From Prunus persica (lineage: Eukaryota; Streptophyta; Magnoliopsida; Rosales; Rosaceae), in NCBI RefSeq assembly GCF_000346465.2, contig NC_034011.1:701955-765954 (forward strand): DNA of 64,000 nucleotides, given 5' to 3'. The translations under genes and the position numbers were made by a program. The notes under the pieces are model-generated. The model worked only from the letters and a program-made list of their open reading frames with translations. It ran no database searches and was not told where the DNA came from. Shown in pieces: positions 36,601 to 46,610 of this stretch (within the stretch, counting starts at the first letter, position 1; the number at the start of each line of letters is the position of its first letter).

Positions 36601-38759
36601 ACTCTGTCAGGGACCACACCAGGTAGATGAAATCTGACCAAAGAACGTCTCATCAACAAAATTACTGTTCCAAGATTATTCAAGACAACTTTAACCAGAG
36701 TGGTAAGTCTAGTGACCTCAACATATTCATAGGAGACTGAGCGTCCATTACATTAAACTGTCTCTTTCAAGATTTTGCTTTCCTCTGAAGCAGTTTTTTA
36801 TTCATACATTATCTCATTGCTGCTTATCACAATCTCTTGTGCACGTTAGGACTTAGGACTAAAATATTCAGCGGGATTGGTGGAAGGGTAGGAGCAGGTG
36901 AAACATCCAGGAATTTATGCACATTGTTAATAAACACTTTAAGTGCTTTATGCACCATTGTTGAACATGATATGGCATGGGATGCATGTGCTGAAGGCAA
37001 TACAGCAATAAAGAACTTAATGCGGTGTCCCACAGAGGTATAGAAAATTTGGCTAACATCTCATTTATGAACAAAGAATTAATCATATATACCATGCCTG
37101 TGTTATACATTGATGTGTTAAAACAGAGTCCAACAGAATCCTATAACGATACCTAGTCAAAATACAGGATGCATGACAAATAGGTGGATTAGTCCACTGG
37201 ATATATGTATAACACCTGCATGTGTTATACATTGATGTTTTAAACAGAGAGAGATCCTATCCTAGGAAGAGTACCTATGCAAGAAAGGATGCATATACAA
37301 ATAAGTGGATTAGTCCACGAAATAAGTATTAATACCATTAAGACAGCATGAGCAAAATTTTAAAACAAGAACCTCACAACCCAATTGATCCTGCAGCTAC
37401 ATGAATGATTGTAACCTAAAGTTTCTTCCATTGCGTAAATAACAGAAGATGAGAAACTACAAATATGTGCTTGTCTTGGGCACATGATGACTCTGAAAAC
37501 TGTAGTTTTATGTTGCAAGTCATCAGAAGAATAGATCCTGATAGAATTGGCAGTTGAAGCATTTTGAACTTTTTCAAAATAATCCTAACTTAATGCAGAA
37601 ATTATACATTACGAAAAATAGATGGAAAAGTGAAATATAAAAGCCCTAACATGCAATGCCACAAAGAAATGCTCCAGATCCTACCTCGGAAAATATGCCT
37701 AAACTTCCATTCAACATCATGGAGATCCCTGGCAATAAGTTCCTGCGCTGGTGGCTGTAGCGAGAAATCCTGCAGGATACAATAAAGGGGTTTAAATAAA
37801 AAATATCAGCAACCAAATACGGTCAAATAAAAGAATAGAACAGACAACAAGAGTTTGAGAAGGGAAATACCAGTGGAGGAAAAACTTTCTCGGCAGCACG
37901 ACGAGGAACAGAGAAGCCTCCATGTGTACTTGTATCACTCGCCGTCAATGTCTTGCAAAAGTAATTTGTGGGTTGCTTGCTTGGAATTCCCAACTCCATT
38001 GGAAGAAATGTTTCTTTTTGCTCTTGCTGTGTGAGAATGTGTGTGGTTTCAACAACATTACAACTTATTATGTTAAGCTAAAACTCCAACAAATTAAACC
38101 AAAAAAAGACCAAGAAGAAAAAGAAAAGAATAATTTACTGGCGTCAAAGGCTGTAATGTCATTTGGGCATATACTTCATCTGTCTCCACATCTGCCTGAA
38201 ATCCAATGCTTAATCAATTCCATTTGTGTTCCAATTTTTAACTCTTTTTTCTTTCTTTCTTCTAGAAGAAATAAACAAGTAAGAGTGACGTAGCTGAATC
38301 AAAATTCACAAAGACAAAGGGAACCCACATGCATTGTGACATTGTGCAGCTGACAGATCAACTGGGGCGGCAAGCTCGGGTAGTTTGGTATGTGGGCATC
38401 AACTTGTTTGTTAGTAGTGGCAGCAACCTGGTCACTGTGGCCCTGAGGGAAGTAAACAACACGAGTTCCAGGCGTTGGCAGGGAAACCAGAGGCCCTGCG
38501 CATGCATGCCATAGCTCCGAATTCAAGCACTTCTTTTCAGCTCCTCCGGCTGCTGTCATTTTTAAGCTCAATTTTAATTTTTTTGTTTTTATTCTCAAAA
38601 AGCAATAACAATGACAACAACAATAGTAATGATTGAGATTTGAGAAAAGTTAAACATAGAAGTCAGAAATATAATAAACAAAAGCAGAATATGAGGAAAT
38701 TTTAAAATAGGGTTACCTTCATGATCCTGCTGACCCAACCCTGATGTTGAAAGCTTCAT
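27670..38759 (-). CDS. ARF8: Auxin response factor 8 orthologue, 13 coding exons, frameshift in exon 9
   Basis: Coding exons in transcript order: 38717-38759, 38329-38552, 38139-38195, 37871-38026, 37685-37769, 34004-34094, 33754-33918, 33552-33674, 32530-32603, 31909-32056, 29951-30945, 29668-29858, 27670-27847. All introns are GT-AG. Without the frameshift it would be 843 residues. Order: start [15 protein letters not shown]3 DNA-binding domain (about 131-235, [20 protein letters not shown]); ARF domain ([39 protein letters not shown]); Gln-rich activation region (exon 11); C-terminal PB1 domain ([29 protein letters not shown]). It is a nuclear activator that binds auxin response elements and is repressed by Aux/IAA proteins through PB1. 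Start, exon phases and the [11 protein letters not shown] tail fit ARF8 rather than ARF6. Exon 9 is 74 nt where the family needs 76, giving a stop at 32043-32045 after residue 343. Exon 2 has a CAGCAG double acceptor, so the third base triplet is optional. Confidence 0.93.
29719..29739 (-). promoter_or_regulatory. miR167 target site in ARF8 exon 12
   Basis: The minus strand here reads TAGATCAGGCTGGCAGCTTG plus one more T, pairing almost fully with miR167, the conserved regulator of ARF6 and ARF8. It lies in the codons for LRSGWQLV at the start of the PB1 domain, the same place as in Arabidopsis. The transcript should therefore be cleaved by miR167. Confidence 0.93.
32530..32603 (-). other. 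ARF8 exon 9 with two 1-nt deletions
   Basis: After YMGTITGI, the invariant [16 protein letters not shown] segment is out of frame. One base is missing near 32582 (ATAGTGATCTGG where ATxAGTGATCTGG is expected) and one near 32569 (GGATCTGTTCGG where 12 codon-phased bases plus one are expected). The splice signals on both sides are intact, and exons 10-13 are open in the expected frame. Confidence 0.85.
32709..33350. mobile_element. TIR element in ARF8 intron 8
   Basis: The left end reads TATTAGGTACGTTGCACG and continues AACAC; the right end, inverted, reads TATTACCCTATGTTGCACGG and continues ACAC. The repeat ACACGG/CCGTGTC words near the right end are typical of these elements. About 640 bp, AT-rich inside, non-coding. 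It sits about 105 bp upstream (in transcript sense) of the frameshifted exon 9. Confidence 0.65.
35043..35600 (+). mobile_element. LTR-retrotransposon remnant in ARF8 intron 5
   Basis: TGGTATCAGAGC at 35323-35334 is the classic plant primer-binding site complementary to initiator tRNA-Met, which lies directly after a 5' LTR. The AT-rich 250-300 bp before it would be the LTR and the short stretch after it the start of the internal region. No gag or pol frame and no second LTR were recognised, so this is a truncated piece with uncertain ends, antisense to ARF8. Confidence 0.6.
37095..37325. repeat. Tandem duplication of about 110 bp in ARF8 intron 5
   Basis: GTGTTATACATTGATGT, then TTTAAACAGAG or TTAAAACAGAG, then GGATGCAT, then GTGGATTAGTCCAC occur twice in order (from 37099 and from 37210), with drift and small indels between copies. 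Confidence 0.8.
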
Positions 38760-38800
38760 ATCAATATAACTATCAATATCAACCTTAAGCCTTTCTCTAT

Positions 38801-38854
38801 CTATATAAAAACCATAATAGAAAACCCTAATTTTACAGAACCAGCCATAACCAT
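38801..38854 (-). CDS. Upstream ORF in the ARF8 leader (17 codons)
   Basis: On the minus strand an ATG at 38854 opens MVMAGSVKLGFSIMVFI and stops at 38801, 41 nt before the ARF8 start codon. If the transcript starts near 39265, as the TTATAAG element suggests, this is a bona fide uORF with two further in-frame ATGs. Several ARF leaders in Arabidopsis carry translation-limiting uORFs. No function of the peptide is claimed. Confidence 0.5.
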   Translation of the reverse strand: MVMAGSVKLGFSIMVFI

Positions 38855-38907
38855 CAAAGAGAGAAAATGAGCTCTACTGACAACTACTGCTACTTATTGG
38901 CTTCAAG

Positions 38908-39138
38908 TCACCCCCTTTCTAGACCATGCTCGACAGAATTAAGATCCTTTTTCCTACTTAGTCCCAAATTGAAGCCCCAAATGGAGGAAACCCCTCCCTC
39001 CATAGAAACATCATGCTCTGCTCTAAGAGATCGCCATGGAAACAAGCAACAGCTGAAGCAGGAAGAAAGCTCTGAGAGACTACCCAAAGTGGTTGTTTTA
39101 GTAAAAAGCTTTTTCTTCCTCCTTTTCCGGTCTATCAC
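38908..39138 (-). CDS. Longer upstream ORF in the presumed ARF8 leader (76 codons)
   Basis: A 76-codon frame starting MIDRKRRKKKLFTKT lies wholly between the likely TATA element and the ARF8 start. Its length is unusual for a chance frame in a leader, but the composition is not obviously protein-like. Whether it is transcribed or translated is unknown. Confidence 0.3.
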   Translation of the reverse strand: MIDRKRRKKKLFTKTTTLGSLSELSSCFSCCLFPWRSLRAEHDVSMEGGVSSIWGFNLGLSRKKDLNSVEHGLERG

Positions 39139-39159
39139 TGTCCATTCGATTCAAACCCC

Positions 39160-39310
39160 AAAGTGAGAGAAAGAGAAAAGGAAAGAGAGAGAAAGAAAGA
39201 AAGAGAAGAGAGGAAGATTTTGCTTTGAAAGTTGAAACTCACAGTGAGAGAGAAGAAGAGAAAGAGAAAGAGTGATGGTCTTTACTCTTTTCCCTCTTAT
39301 AAGGGTCCCG
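39160..39310 (-). promoter_or_regulatory. ARF8 core promoter and CT-rich leader
   Basis: The minus strand carries CTTATAAGAGG (about 39294-39304), a plausible TATA element, followed downstream by a long CT-rich tract (complement of the GA-rich 39160-39285). Both are typical of plant leaders. The 5' UTR would then be about 500 nt with at least two uORFs. Confidence 0.5.
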
Positions 39311-40178
39311 ACCGAGCTGGACCTCATACTAGAAGAGAGTCTGGGAGCGTTATGGGAAAGCTCTAATCTCGGCCGTCCACGGATCCGTACTTTTTAATCT
39401 TAACCGTCCACTCTGAGACTGATGTGACAGCAGCCATGTGCCACCATACTTCAGTGGTCCTTGTCAGAGTACGGACTATGTTTTAAAGTGTTACGTAATA
39501 TTTATAAAAAAAATTCCTCATCATCGTATTATTCATACTACAATAAAAAATCATCATACTAGAAAAGAAAAATGACCCATCCTACCCAACTCAAGGAAAA
39601 AAAAATGTTATGGGCGTTATATATATATTTTTTAACAAGTGATATTCTAATTGCTCTAAATATGTGAGAAAGGAAATCGACTTCGGATGCAAGAAAAACG
39701 CATATTTACTTTAAACAACTGATCTAACTCACATCAACTACATTATAACCTTTTTTGTTTGAACCTCAAGTTTGCGTGGCATTTACCCAAGCACTTTGAG
39801 TAGATATCAATTTGTGCGGCATTTATGTGATTATATCGTCTTTTTAACTCAACTCTTTTTTTATTTCTAAAATTCCCAAGTAATATTGTTTGTCCTCAGC
39901 CCAACCTGGTCTCAACCTCAGCCCAGCCCAAAACTTCAGCCCCACTAACCGTTCAAGCTATCCCACTCCCACTCTGCTTTATTTTCTCTATGTCTATCTC
40001 TTCGTATGCTCTCTGTTCCTCTCCATCTTCCAACCCACCCATCTTCTCCTTTCCTCCACGGTATCCCCAATCCCAATCTTTATCTTCTTCTCTAATCTTC
40101 TCCAATCCCCTACTAATCCCAGGTTGGTTCTAAGTTTAATTCTTGATTCATTCTTTGTACATGAAGCTCACCAGAACA
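39311..40178. promoter_or_regulatory. Divergent intergenic region between ARF8 and the PsbQ-like gene
   Basis: About 0.9 kb. The left half should hold ARF8 upstream sequence. The right end (39890-40178) is C/T-rich like a leader and probably contains the 5' UTR of the PsbQ-like gene. No further gene seen. Confidence 0.45.
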
Positions 40179-40822
40179 ATGGCATTCAAATCAGCTATAG
40201 TGCAACCGAAAAACCCACCACACTTCAACCCCACATTTTCTTGCTGCCTGAAACCATCCTTTCAGTTCAGGGAGAATCCACTGAAGGATTTTGAATTCAA
40301 TATCAAAAGAAGAATTGGGGCAATAGCAGCAGTAAGTTGGGCACTAATGGCGGCGAAAGAAGCAATTTTTGTTGAAGCTGCAAATGGATTTGACTTGCAA
40401 CTGGTAGCACCTGGTCAGACAATTGAAGAGGCACGGAGTGGAATCAAAGGGCATGCACAAGCTCTGTTACAAGTGAAAGAGCTGATAGATTTAGAGTCAT
40501 GGAGAGAAGTACAAATAGCTCTCAGGAAGAGCTCATCGGTCTTGAAACAGGACATATATACCCTAATTCAAGCAAAACCTGCAAATGAGAGGCCTCAACT
40601 GAGAAAACTTTATTCTGACCTCTTCAACAATGTGACCAGAGTAAGTTTTTGCCATTTCCACCCAATAAACATAGGACTTGACAAAATTATTTCAATTGAC
40701 TTGACCAAGTTTTTTGTGCATTGCAGCTTGATTATGCAGCTAGGGATAAAGATGCATCATATATCCGACAATGCTATGAGAACATTGTTGCCGTTCTGAA
40801 TCAAATGCTATCTAGAATATAA
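40179..40822 (+). CDS. PQL3: PsbQ-like protein 3, chloroplast thylakoid lumen, two exons
   Basis: Exons 40179-40640 and 40727-40822 give 185 residues with a GTAAGT donor and a TTGCAG acceptor. The N-terminus (MAFKSAIVQPKNPPHF) is a chloroplast transit peptide. A lumen-targeting segment follows with twin Arg (KRRIGAIAAVSWALMAAKEA), consistent with Tat import. The mature part is the PsbQ four-helix bundle: ESWREVQIALRKSSSVLKQD, ERPQLRKLYSDLFNNVTR and, in exon 2, LDYAARDKDASYIRQCYENI, VAVLNQML. PsbQ-like proteins in plants belong to the lumenal subcomplex of the chloroplast NDH complex rather than to photosystem II. I take MAFKS as the start; two in-frame upstream ATGs (40143, 40161) would add residues that fit a transit peptide less well. 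The reading frame of exon 1 runs on into the intron, so exon 2 is easy to overlook. Confidence 0.88.
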
Positions 40823-41581
40823 AGTATCAAGTAATTGTTCCCTTCCTTATTTTTCTTCCCTGCAAATTATATGCATCAGAAGATGTTGTGTAGGAAATTA
40901 CATGAAGCATAGCCACTTAAGGTCGTCTGTTAACAACGAGTTATTTTTCTTTATGAGTAAGCTTTTGTGTCCTTCATAGAAATTGATCAATCTGCTGAAA
41001 GCACTTGTTACAACAGGATCATTATTTTATGATGCAATCCTCTTTCATAAGGCTTCATTTGCCGAAATTGTAAAACCGTAATTCTTTTGTTGAATATGAG
41101 TTTCTCGTTCTTGGATGAATGGTTCCTGTGGGTCAGACAGACACCAGAATTGTAAGTTATAACTGAGGGTTCTGTTCTGTGCAAGTCACCGTCTTCTACA
41201 TTGTAATATTTCTAGATTACCTTATATATAATTAAACTAGATCCCACATATTTTTATTTCCTCTACACCAACTGGTACTTTCTTTCCAACGTTGAAAGAT
41301 ATCCGAAATTTAAATCCTCCACTCTCAATAAAAATAAAAATAAAATCCTCTACGCATAGAGTCGTATATAAGAGATCAGAAAAATAGGCATGCGTGTCCT
41401 CAATTATTCTGAAAATTTCAAAGTTATAATAAGGCAGCAATTTCAACCCTGCAGCTTGTTTGCTGTCTTCTAGCTTACCAGAGAAACACACCTGTGCGTC
41501 TTCAATCTGCTGCTAGTAGTATTCTGCTCTTAATTTGTGTTGCTGTCTTCTAGCTAATTGGCGATTAAGCACTATGTAAGC
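40823..41581. other. Intergenic, no gene seen
   Basis: 3' flank of the PsbQ-like gene and 5' flank of the NBS-LRR pseudogene. A short phrase TGTTGCTGTCTTCTAGCT is partly repeated (41461-41480 and 41540-41556). Confidence 0.4.
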
Positions 41582-42654
41582 ATGGCGGAAATTTTCCTTA
41601 CTTTTGCTGCTGAGGGAATACTGAAGAAGGTGGCTTCGCTTGCAGCTCAAGAATTCAATCTTGCCTGGGGATTCAAAGCAGAGCTGACAAGGCTCAGTGA
41701 ATCTTTGAACATGATTCAAGATATCTTAAGTGATGCTGTCGAGCAACCGCAAGGTCGGGGCAAGGCGGTAGAGGAGTGGGTGAAGAAACTTAAACAGATA
41801 GCTTATGATGCTGATGATGTGTTGGATGAGTTCAAATATGAAGATCTTCGGAGTAAAGTAGGGCTCCGAAACCAAATCCACATAAAGGTATTGATCACCC
41901 TCCTATCCCAGTGCTTTTCATCTTAAAATGGCACATAAAATTAAGATCATAAATGCATCCTTGGTAAATCTGGAGAATAGAGCATTTGTTATTGGATTAG
42001 TTGCAAAAAATGTTATGGCTACAACGCAGTACGTCCCTCGTGGAATTGTAGGGGACAGAGAAACCAACTCATTCTTAGATAAAGATGAAAACATCGTTGG
42101 AAGGAAGGAGGTTGTGTCAAGTATAATTACAACCTTGATCAACTCCAAAAATCTAGAAAATGTTTCGATTATGGCCATTGTTGGAATGCCAGGCCTAGGA
42201 AAGGCAACTTTGGCTAACTCAGTTTACAATGAATTTGAGACAAAATGACACTTTGATAAGAAAATATGTCTCTGACACTTTTGACGTAAATTCTATATTG
42301 AGTCGAATGCTAGAATCCCTTAACTCAACAAGGGTTGGGATCACAAGTCATGATGCACTGCTTAAAAACCTTCAAGAAAATTTGAAAGGAAAATATATAT
42401 TCTTATACTAGATGATGAGTTGCTTGACAAAACTTGATTCAGCTCAGGGAAGCAACATTATTGTCACTATACCAAATAGTTAATTCTAACCAAATAGGAA
42501 TGTACTTGGAGACCAAGTATCCACCACCTGTATAAATATTCTAGTTCTATGTGAATACAAATCATCCAATTTCAAACCTAATTGAATCATGACAGTTTGT
42601 GTGAGTGTGCCTAACAAATTAACTTCATATTATTGTTCTTTCTCTGTTTTTTTT

Positions 42655-42860
42655 ATAGCTCTGTGAGAATGCGAAGGTAAAAAGTCCCACATTAGAAAGT
42701 TGAGAAACCTAGCAAGGGCTTATAAGGAGTTGAGCTACTTCTCCCATTGCCAATTGGTTTTGGGGTGAAACCCCTTTGTTCCCTTTTCCATCTGGCTGAA
42801 CTGAAGATGATGCCTTCAATTGTGGTGTCTCAACTGGAACACCAAGCTCAGCAAGCTCGC
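42655..42860. repeat. LTR-like or TRIM-like repeat piece
   Basis: The phrase AAAAAGTCCCACATTAGAAA, then CTTATAAGGAGTTGAGCTAC and GGTGAAACCCCTTTG is of the kind found at the ends of plant LTR elements (a SHAAGTCCCACAT box). No partner LTR was found in the window. Confidence 0.4.
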
Positions 42861-43019
42861 TTTAGCTGTAGGTTTGGGGGACGACGGTAACTCCATGGTT
42901 CAGATGACCTTAGGTCCAATATATTTTCAAGGTTAGCTAGAATATCTGGTGAAGCACTAGCAGTAGCTTGTGATGATACCGTAAATATATAGTCAAGGTT
43001 GCGTACGGCAATGTCCTGC
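42848..43019 (-). pseudogene. Unrecognised exon-like fragment
   Basis: On the minus strand, after a TTATTGCAG acceptor, an open frame reads DIAVRNLDYIFTVSSQATAS, then PDILANLENILDLRSSEPW and YRRPPNLQLKRAC before a stop. It looks protein-like, not random, but I cannot name the parent gene. It lies inside the insertion in the NBS-LRR pseudogene, so it is probably a captured fragment. Confidence 0.35.
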
Positions 43020-43328
43020 AATAACAAACACAGCTTCAATAATTAAATAATTAAGTAGCATGTAAACTACAAATCTGCAAGAACTTGGATCACAAGTCCC
43101 ATAAACAGAAGCATGAGACAATATTCAAGACAATAACCTGCCCTCCACTATACTTTTATCTTCCAAAAGAAGATAAAGCAGACTGTATTGGAGATATTGA
43201 TAACTAAGCCACAAAAACTTACTGGAAAAAAACAAAAACAAATACACTCAAAGGCCACCCAGTATCGGCATATACCACCTTATATATTAGGCCCAAGAGT
43301 GGTGATATCCAGGTGACCCAACAACAGG

Positions 43329-43361
<33 letters not shown>

Positions 43362-43365
<4 letters not shown>

Positions 43366-43763
43366 GAGCTTCCATTGAGGGATCTCTCAAATAAGTTTAT
43401 TTGAGGGACACCTCTTGTAGGCCCCACTACGGATTGTATTTCACTAATCCAAACCGTCTATTTTGTAGATACTCATTCAAAGATCATCTCTACAAAAAAT
43501 CACTTGAATCCGATATCATGTGACCACTCAATTGAGTTATTGAAATTTTAGTACTTTTCTTAAAGCACCGTGTTCATTGATTTTGTAAGACACAATTGGA
43601 TGTCGAAACGGTTTCCGATTTGTCTAATTTTTTGTAAGGATGATCTATGAATGAATACCTAAAAAATAGATGGTTTGGATTATTGAGAAAAGAATTGTAG
43701 GGTACTCTAAAGGGCGTCCCTCAAATAAAATTATTTGAGGGATCCCTCAATAGAAGGGGACTG
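43362..43763. mobile_element. Mariner-like MITE inserted in an AT microsatellite
   Basis: The ends are CAGAGAGCTTCCATTGAGGG and, inverted, CAGTCCCCTTCTATTGAGGG. The TIRs continue into ATCYCTCAAATAA, with an extra internal palindrome CTCAAATAA...TTATTTGAG at each end. It is flanked by TA on both sides, and long (TA)n runs (43332-43361 and 43764-43790) suggest insertion into a microsatellite. 402 bp, non-coding. Confidence 0.8.
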
Positions 43764-43857
43764 TATATATATATATATATATATATATATGACGTGAGGT
43801 CCAAAATCACAGATTATTATGACGTGAGGTCCAAAATTCCTGTTGTATAATAAGTTC

Positions 43858-44106
43858 ACAACTCACCAAAACATTGGAAATACACATAGGAATGAATGAT
43901 GGAACCCTATCACACCAGAATTGAGGCAAATCTGGTAAAGCCCATTCAGGTTATTTTCACTATCTTTCAGAAGTATCTGTAACAGGGCAAATCTCCATCA
44001 ATCCTCTTCTTTTCAGTTTATCTTTATGCCCGTTCATGCTCGTATACATTATTCGAAGAAGCTTTTGGCATATGGCATGTATTGTGTGTGAAATGCATGA
44101 AGACAG
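43858..44106. repeat. Displaced copy of a DJ-1 relic intron
   Basis: This stretch is nearly identical to 59632-59895 (for example GGAATGAATGATGGAACCCT, CATATGGCATGTATTGTGTG and CATGAAGACAGG), which lies in the intron of the third DJ-1 copy. It stops exactly where palindromic cluster B begins. Confidence 0.88.
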
Positions 44107-44218
44107 GTATACCCGAGCGGCTATACTTGTTAAATAGAATATTTTAACAGTAAAGCCGGTCGGCTATACTTAAAAATTATAATATTAACAATTTAAAAGT
44201 ATAGCCGCGCGGCTATAC
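44107..44218. repeat. Palindromic minisatellite, cluster B (three units)
   Basis: Units at 44107-44126, 44150-44169 and 44199-44218; the last is the perfect palindrome GTATAGCCGCGCGGCTATAC. The spacing is 43 and 49 bp and the spacer TAAATAGAATATTTTAAC matches spacers of cluster C. It is inserted between the displaced DJ-1 intron and the LRR-coding remnant. Confidence 0.9.
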
Positions 44219-44840
44219 GTTAGGATGAGAAACATCGATAGTCATTTTCCCTCCCTCCGGAAATTGAAGATTTTAAGGTGTGATAAATTGTCAAGCCTGC
44301 CGAGTGGTCCCGTCCGCGAATTGAATATTACAGCTTGTGATGAACTATCGAGCCTACCGAGTGGGCAAGAAAACTTGACCTCTCTTCAGAAGTTGGAAAT
44401 AAGACAGGGTCTGACATCCCTCCGCAAATTGGAGATTCATAGGTGTGATGGATGTTATCATTGGCAGATTCTACACCCCTCCATGTCTTGAGGAGTTGTC
44501 TATAAGCTACTGCAAAAATACTGGAGTCTGTTCCAACTTTACAGGGATGCGCATCCCTCCATGAATTGAGAGTTTTCAAATGTGAAGGATTTGTAAGCAT
44601 ACTGAGTGGCCTAGAATCTTGTACTTGTCTTCGTTTTCTGCGTATCCAGTTTGTCAAAATTTCAGGAATTTATTGGATGTGCTACAAAGCCCTGTATCTC
44701 TTGAGGAGTTAAGAATAACTGACTGTCCTTATCTAGAGACTATTCCCAGCTCAGACAACCTCAAATCCCTCAGTCTGTTGTGGATTGAAAAATGTAATGC
44801 ATGGAAGTCGTTCGCCTCTAATAGACTGGACTCCTCCTAG

Positions 44841-46610
44841 TGCATGTGTGGGACCCACTTGCTGTATTAGAGAGGTGTTAACAATGTAGTAAATAAATGT
44901 GGTAAAAAAGAAGCAATATATTATACACACACTTTACAAAAGCATTTAGAAAGGTTTTAGTTGCTTACTAAGCTTTCTGTTAAAGATTGACGTGTTGCTT
45001 TATGGAGTCCTCAAAACCAATTAAGGCATGAGGTGGGATATGTTGGCATGAGGTGTAAGCACAATAGGTATTCATAAGGCTATTTGGAATGGCAGATTAT
45101 TTTCAAGCCACTGAAGTAGTCTAGGAACCTATAGACTATCCTATAGACTAGTTGTGTGGCACAAAATTAAGTTTACATCTATATCTTTGCCGACTTTAAC
45201 TATCTATAAATAGCACTACCTAGTATTCCTTGTTTCATAGGCATGGCCGGGACCACACTAAGGGTTCCAGTGGGCTGTAGTCAAGCGTGATTTTTTAAGG
45301 GAAAAAAAAACTTATATATTTAACTTATTTTTAATATTAGTTCAGTCAGTGGCGCTGTGCAGATTACTTTATTTTTATTTTTAACATTTAAGTAAATGGA
45401 GTAATATAAAAATAAATATTACTTAAGTTTACAATGTAAGTAAGGAAGTACCCCCTATTTGGATTCAAATAAAAATACTAGAGAATCAAATTCCCACAAA
45501 ATCAAAATATGAAAAATCGGTTTTAGTTCAAAATACGATTTAGGCTAAAAATGATAGCTCATTCGCCTATGAATCATAGGTTCTTCAATTGCTTTAATTT
45601 TCCTAAAATCGTAGACAAATTGGAGAAGCTCAAAGTGTTTGGACTTGCAACTGAGAGTTATACAATAGCTTTGAATTTGAGGTAGGGGTTTTTTCTTGGG
45701 GAAGCTTTACATAAATTGATTTAATTAAATATTGTGAACACTATATTATGCTTGGTAATATTATTTGATTATTATCCTTGATATTGGGTGTTTACATGTT
45801 GTCAATTATCATTATAATTTGATTAATATTGACATGTTCATATGTTATCGGTGGTGGTTGGAATTCTTGGGTTGATAAAAAAATTATGGAAAAGAGGGTA
45901 ATGGGAAGGTTCTTTTGTGTAGTTGAGTCTGACCATTGTAGGGACCAAGTTTAGGCGAGCCTGTGTGCTCAGTAGATTTGGAAATCGACGGTATAATTGT
46001 CGATTGAGTGATTTGGGCTAGGAGATCAATGGTGTAGACAAGATGACTAGCAAAAGGGGAATTATGGGATAATTGAGATGAGTGTTAGTTTATCTGAATC
46101 ACAGTGGTAAAATACCTACATTATAAATCTCACTAATCACATAAGACATAGGACCCCTACTGAGCATGTAATGCTCACCTCTTATTGAATCTATTGCAGG
46201 TTTTGAATCTGAAGTTTAGTTTGTGACGAGGAAACAAGAAGAACGAGTTGTGGATAGTTTTGAATGTTTTGTTGAAAGTTTGTTATTTTCTTGTTATTTT
46301 GCTTATAAAATTACAATGTAAATTACTTTGGTTTAAATAGAAGTTTGTGTTCAATCTTCATGTTTCTTGATATTTAAATTTTTAGTTTTAATTTTTCTTT
46401 TACCTCACACTCCCAAAAAATAAATAAAATAATTGGGGTGTGACATATATATATATATAGGCGAGGCTATGTAAATATAATGCATTGCGTCATGGATGAT
46501 GTTGTCTTTTAACATGTCTTGCCTCCATTGGCCGCAACATATTATATATAAGCTCACCTCCCGGTCTTCATATATAATGTGTGTGTTAATTAGCAACTAC
46601 CTTGTCCTTA
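44841..46610. other. Intergenic, no gene seen
   Basis: AT-rich DNA with a TA microsatellite (46446-46459) shortly before the CRK gene. The part at 45240-46330 may be retroelement-derived, but I found no primer-binding site or paired LTR. Confidence 0.4.

Larger units (their letters stand above)
34095..37684. other. Unusually long ARF8 intron 5 (3.6 kb)
   Basis: The largest intron of the gene. It contains a retrotransposon primer-binding-site motif (35323-35334) and a tandem duplication at 37095-37325, both listed separately. I saw no coding exon of ARF8 or of another gene in it; open frames at 35586-35915 and 36827-37110 lack motifs. Confidence 0.6.
41582..44840 (+). pseudogene. CC-NBS-LRR disease resistance pseudogene (RGA-like), interrupted
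   Basis: 41582-41890 encodes an Rx-type N-terminal domain (MAEIFLTFAAEGILKKVASL, EEWVKKLKQIAYDADDVLDE). A frameshift near 41885 is followed by the linker and the start of NB-ARC with VGRKEVVSSI and the P-loop GMPGLGKATLA, where the usual T after K is A. A stop and shift at 42244 precede VSDTFDVNSILSRMLESLNS and a degenerate kinase-2/RNBS-C part (SNIIVTIPN). From about 42480 to 44220 the gene is filled by foreign DNA: an LTR-like piece, a mariner-like MITE, a DJ-1 intron fragment and palindromic repeat cluster B. LRRs resume at 44225 (SLRKLKILRCDKLSSLPSG, SLQKLEIR) and 44680 (SLEELRITDCPYLETIPSS), ending at 44840. Most of NB-ARC and LRR is missing. Intact relatives are intracellular immune receptors. 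Confidence 0.88.

Noticed and set aside
38867..39166. 99-codon plus-strand frame upstream of ARF8
   Set aside because: Lies antisense in the ARF8 leader and has no recognisable motif; the C/T-rich leader explains the openness.
40143..40799. Single-exon reading of the PsbQ-like gene through to 40799
   Set aside because: The frame crosses a GTAAGT donor; the family C-terminus is encoded by a second exon at 40727-40822 in another frame.
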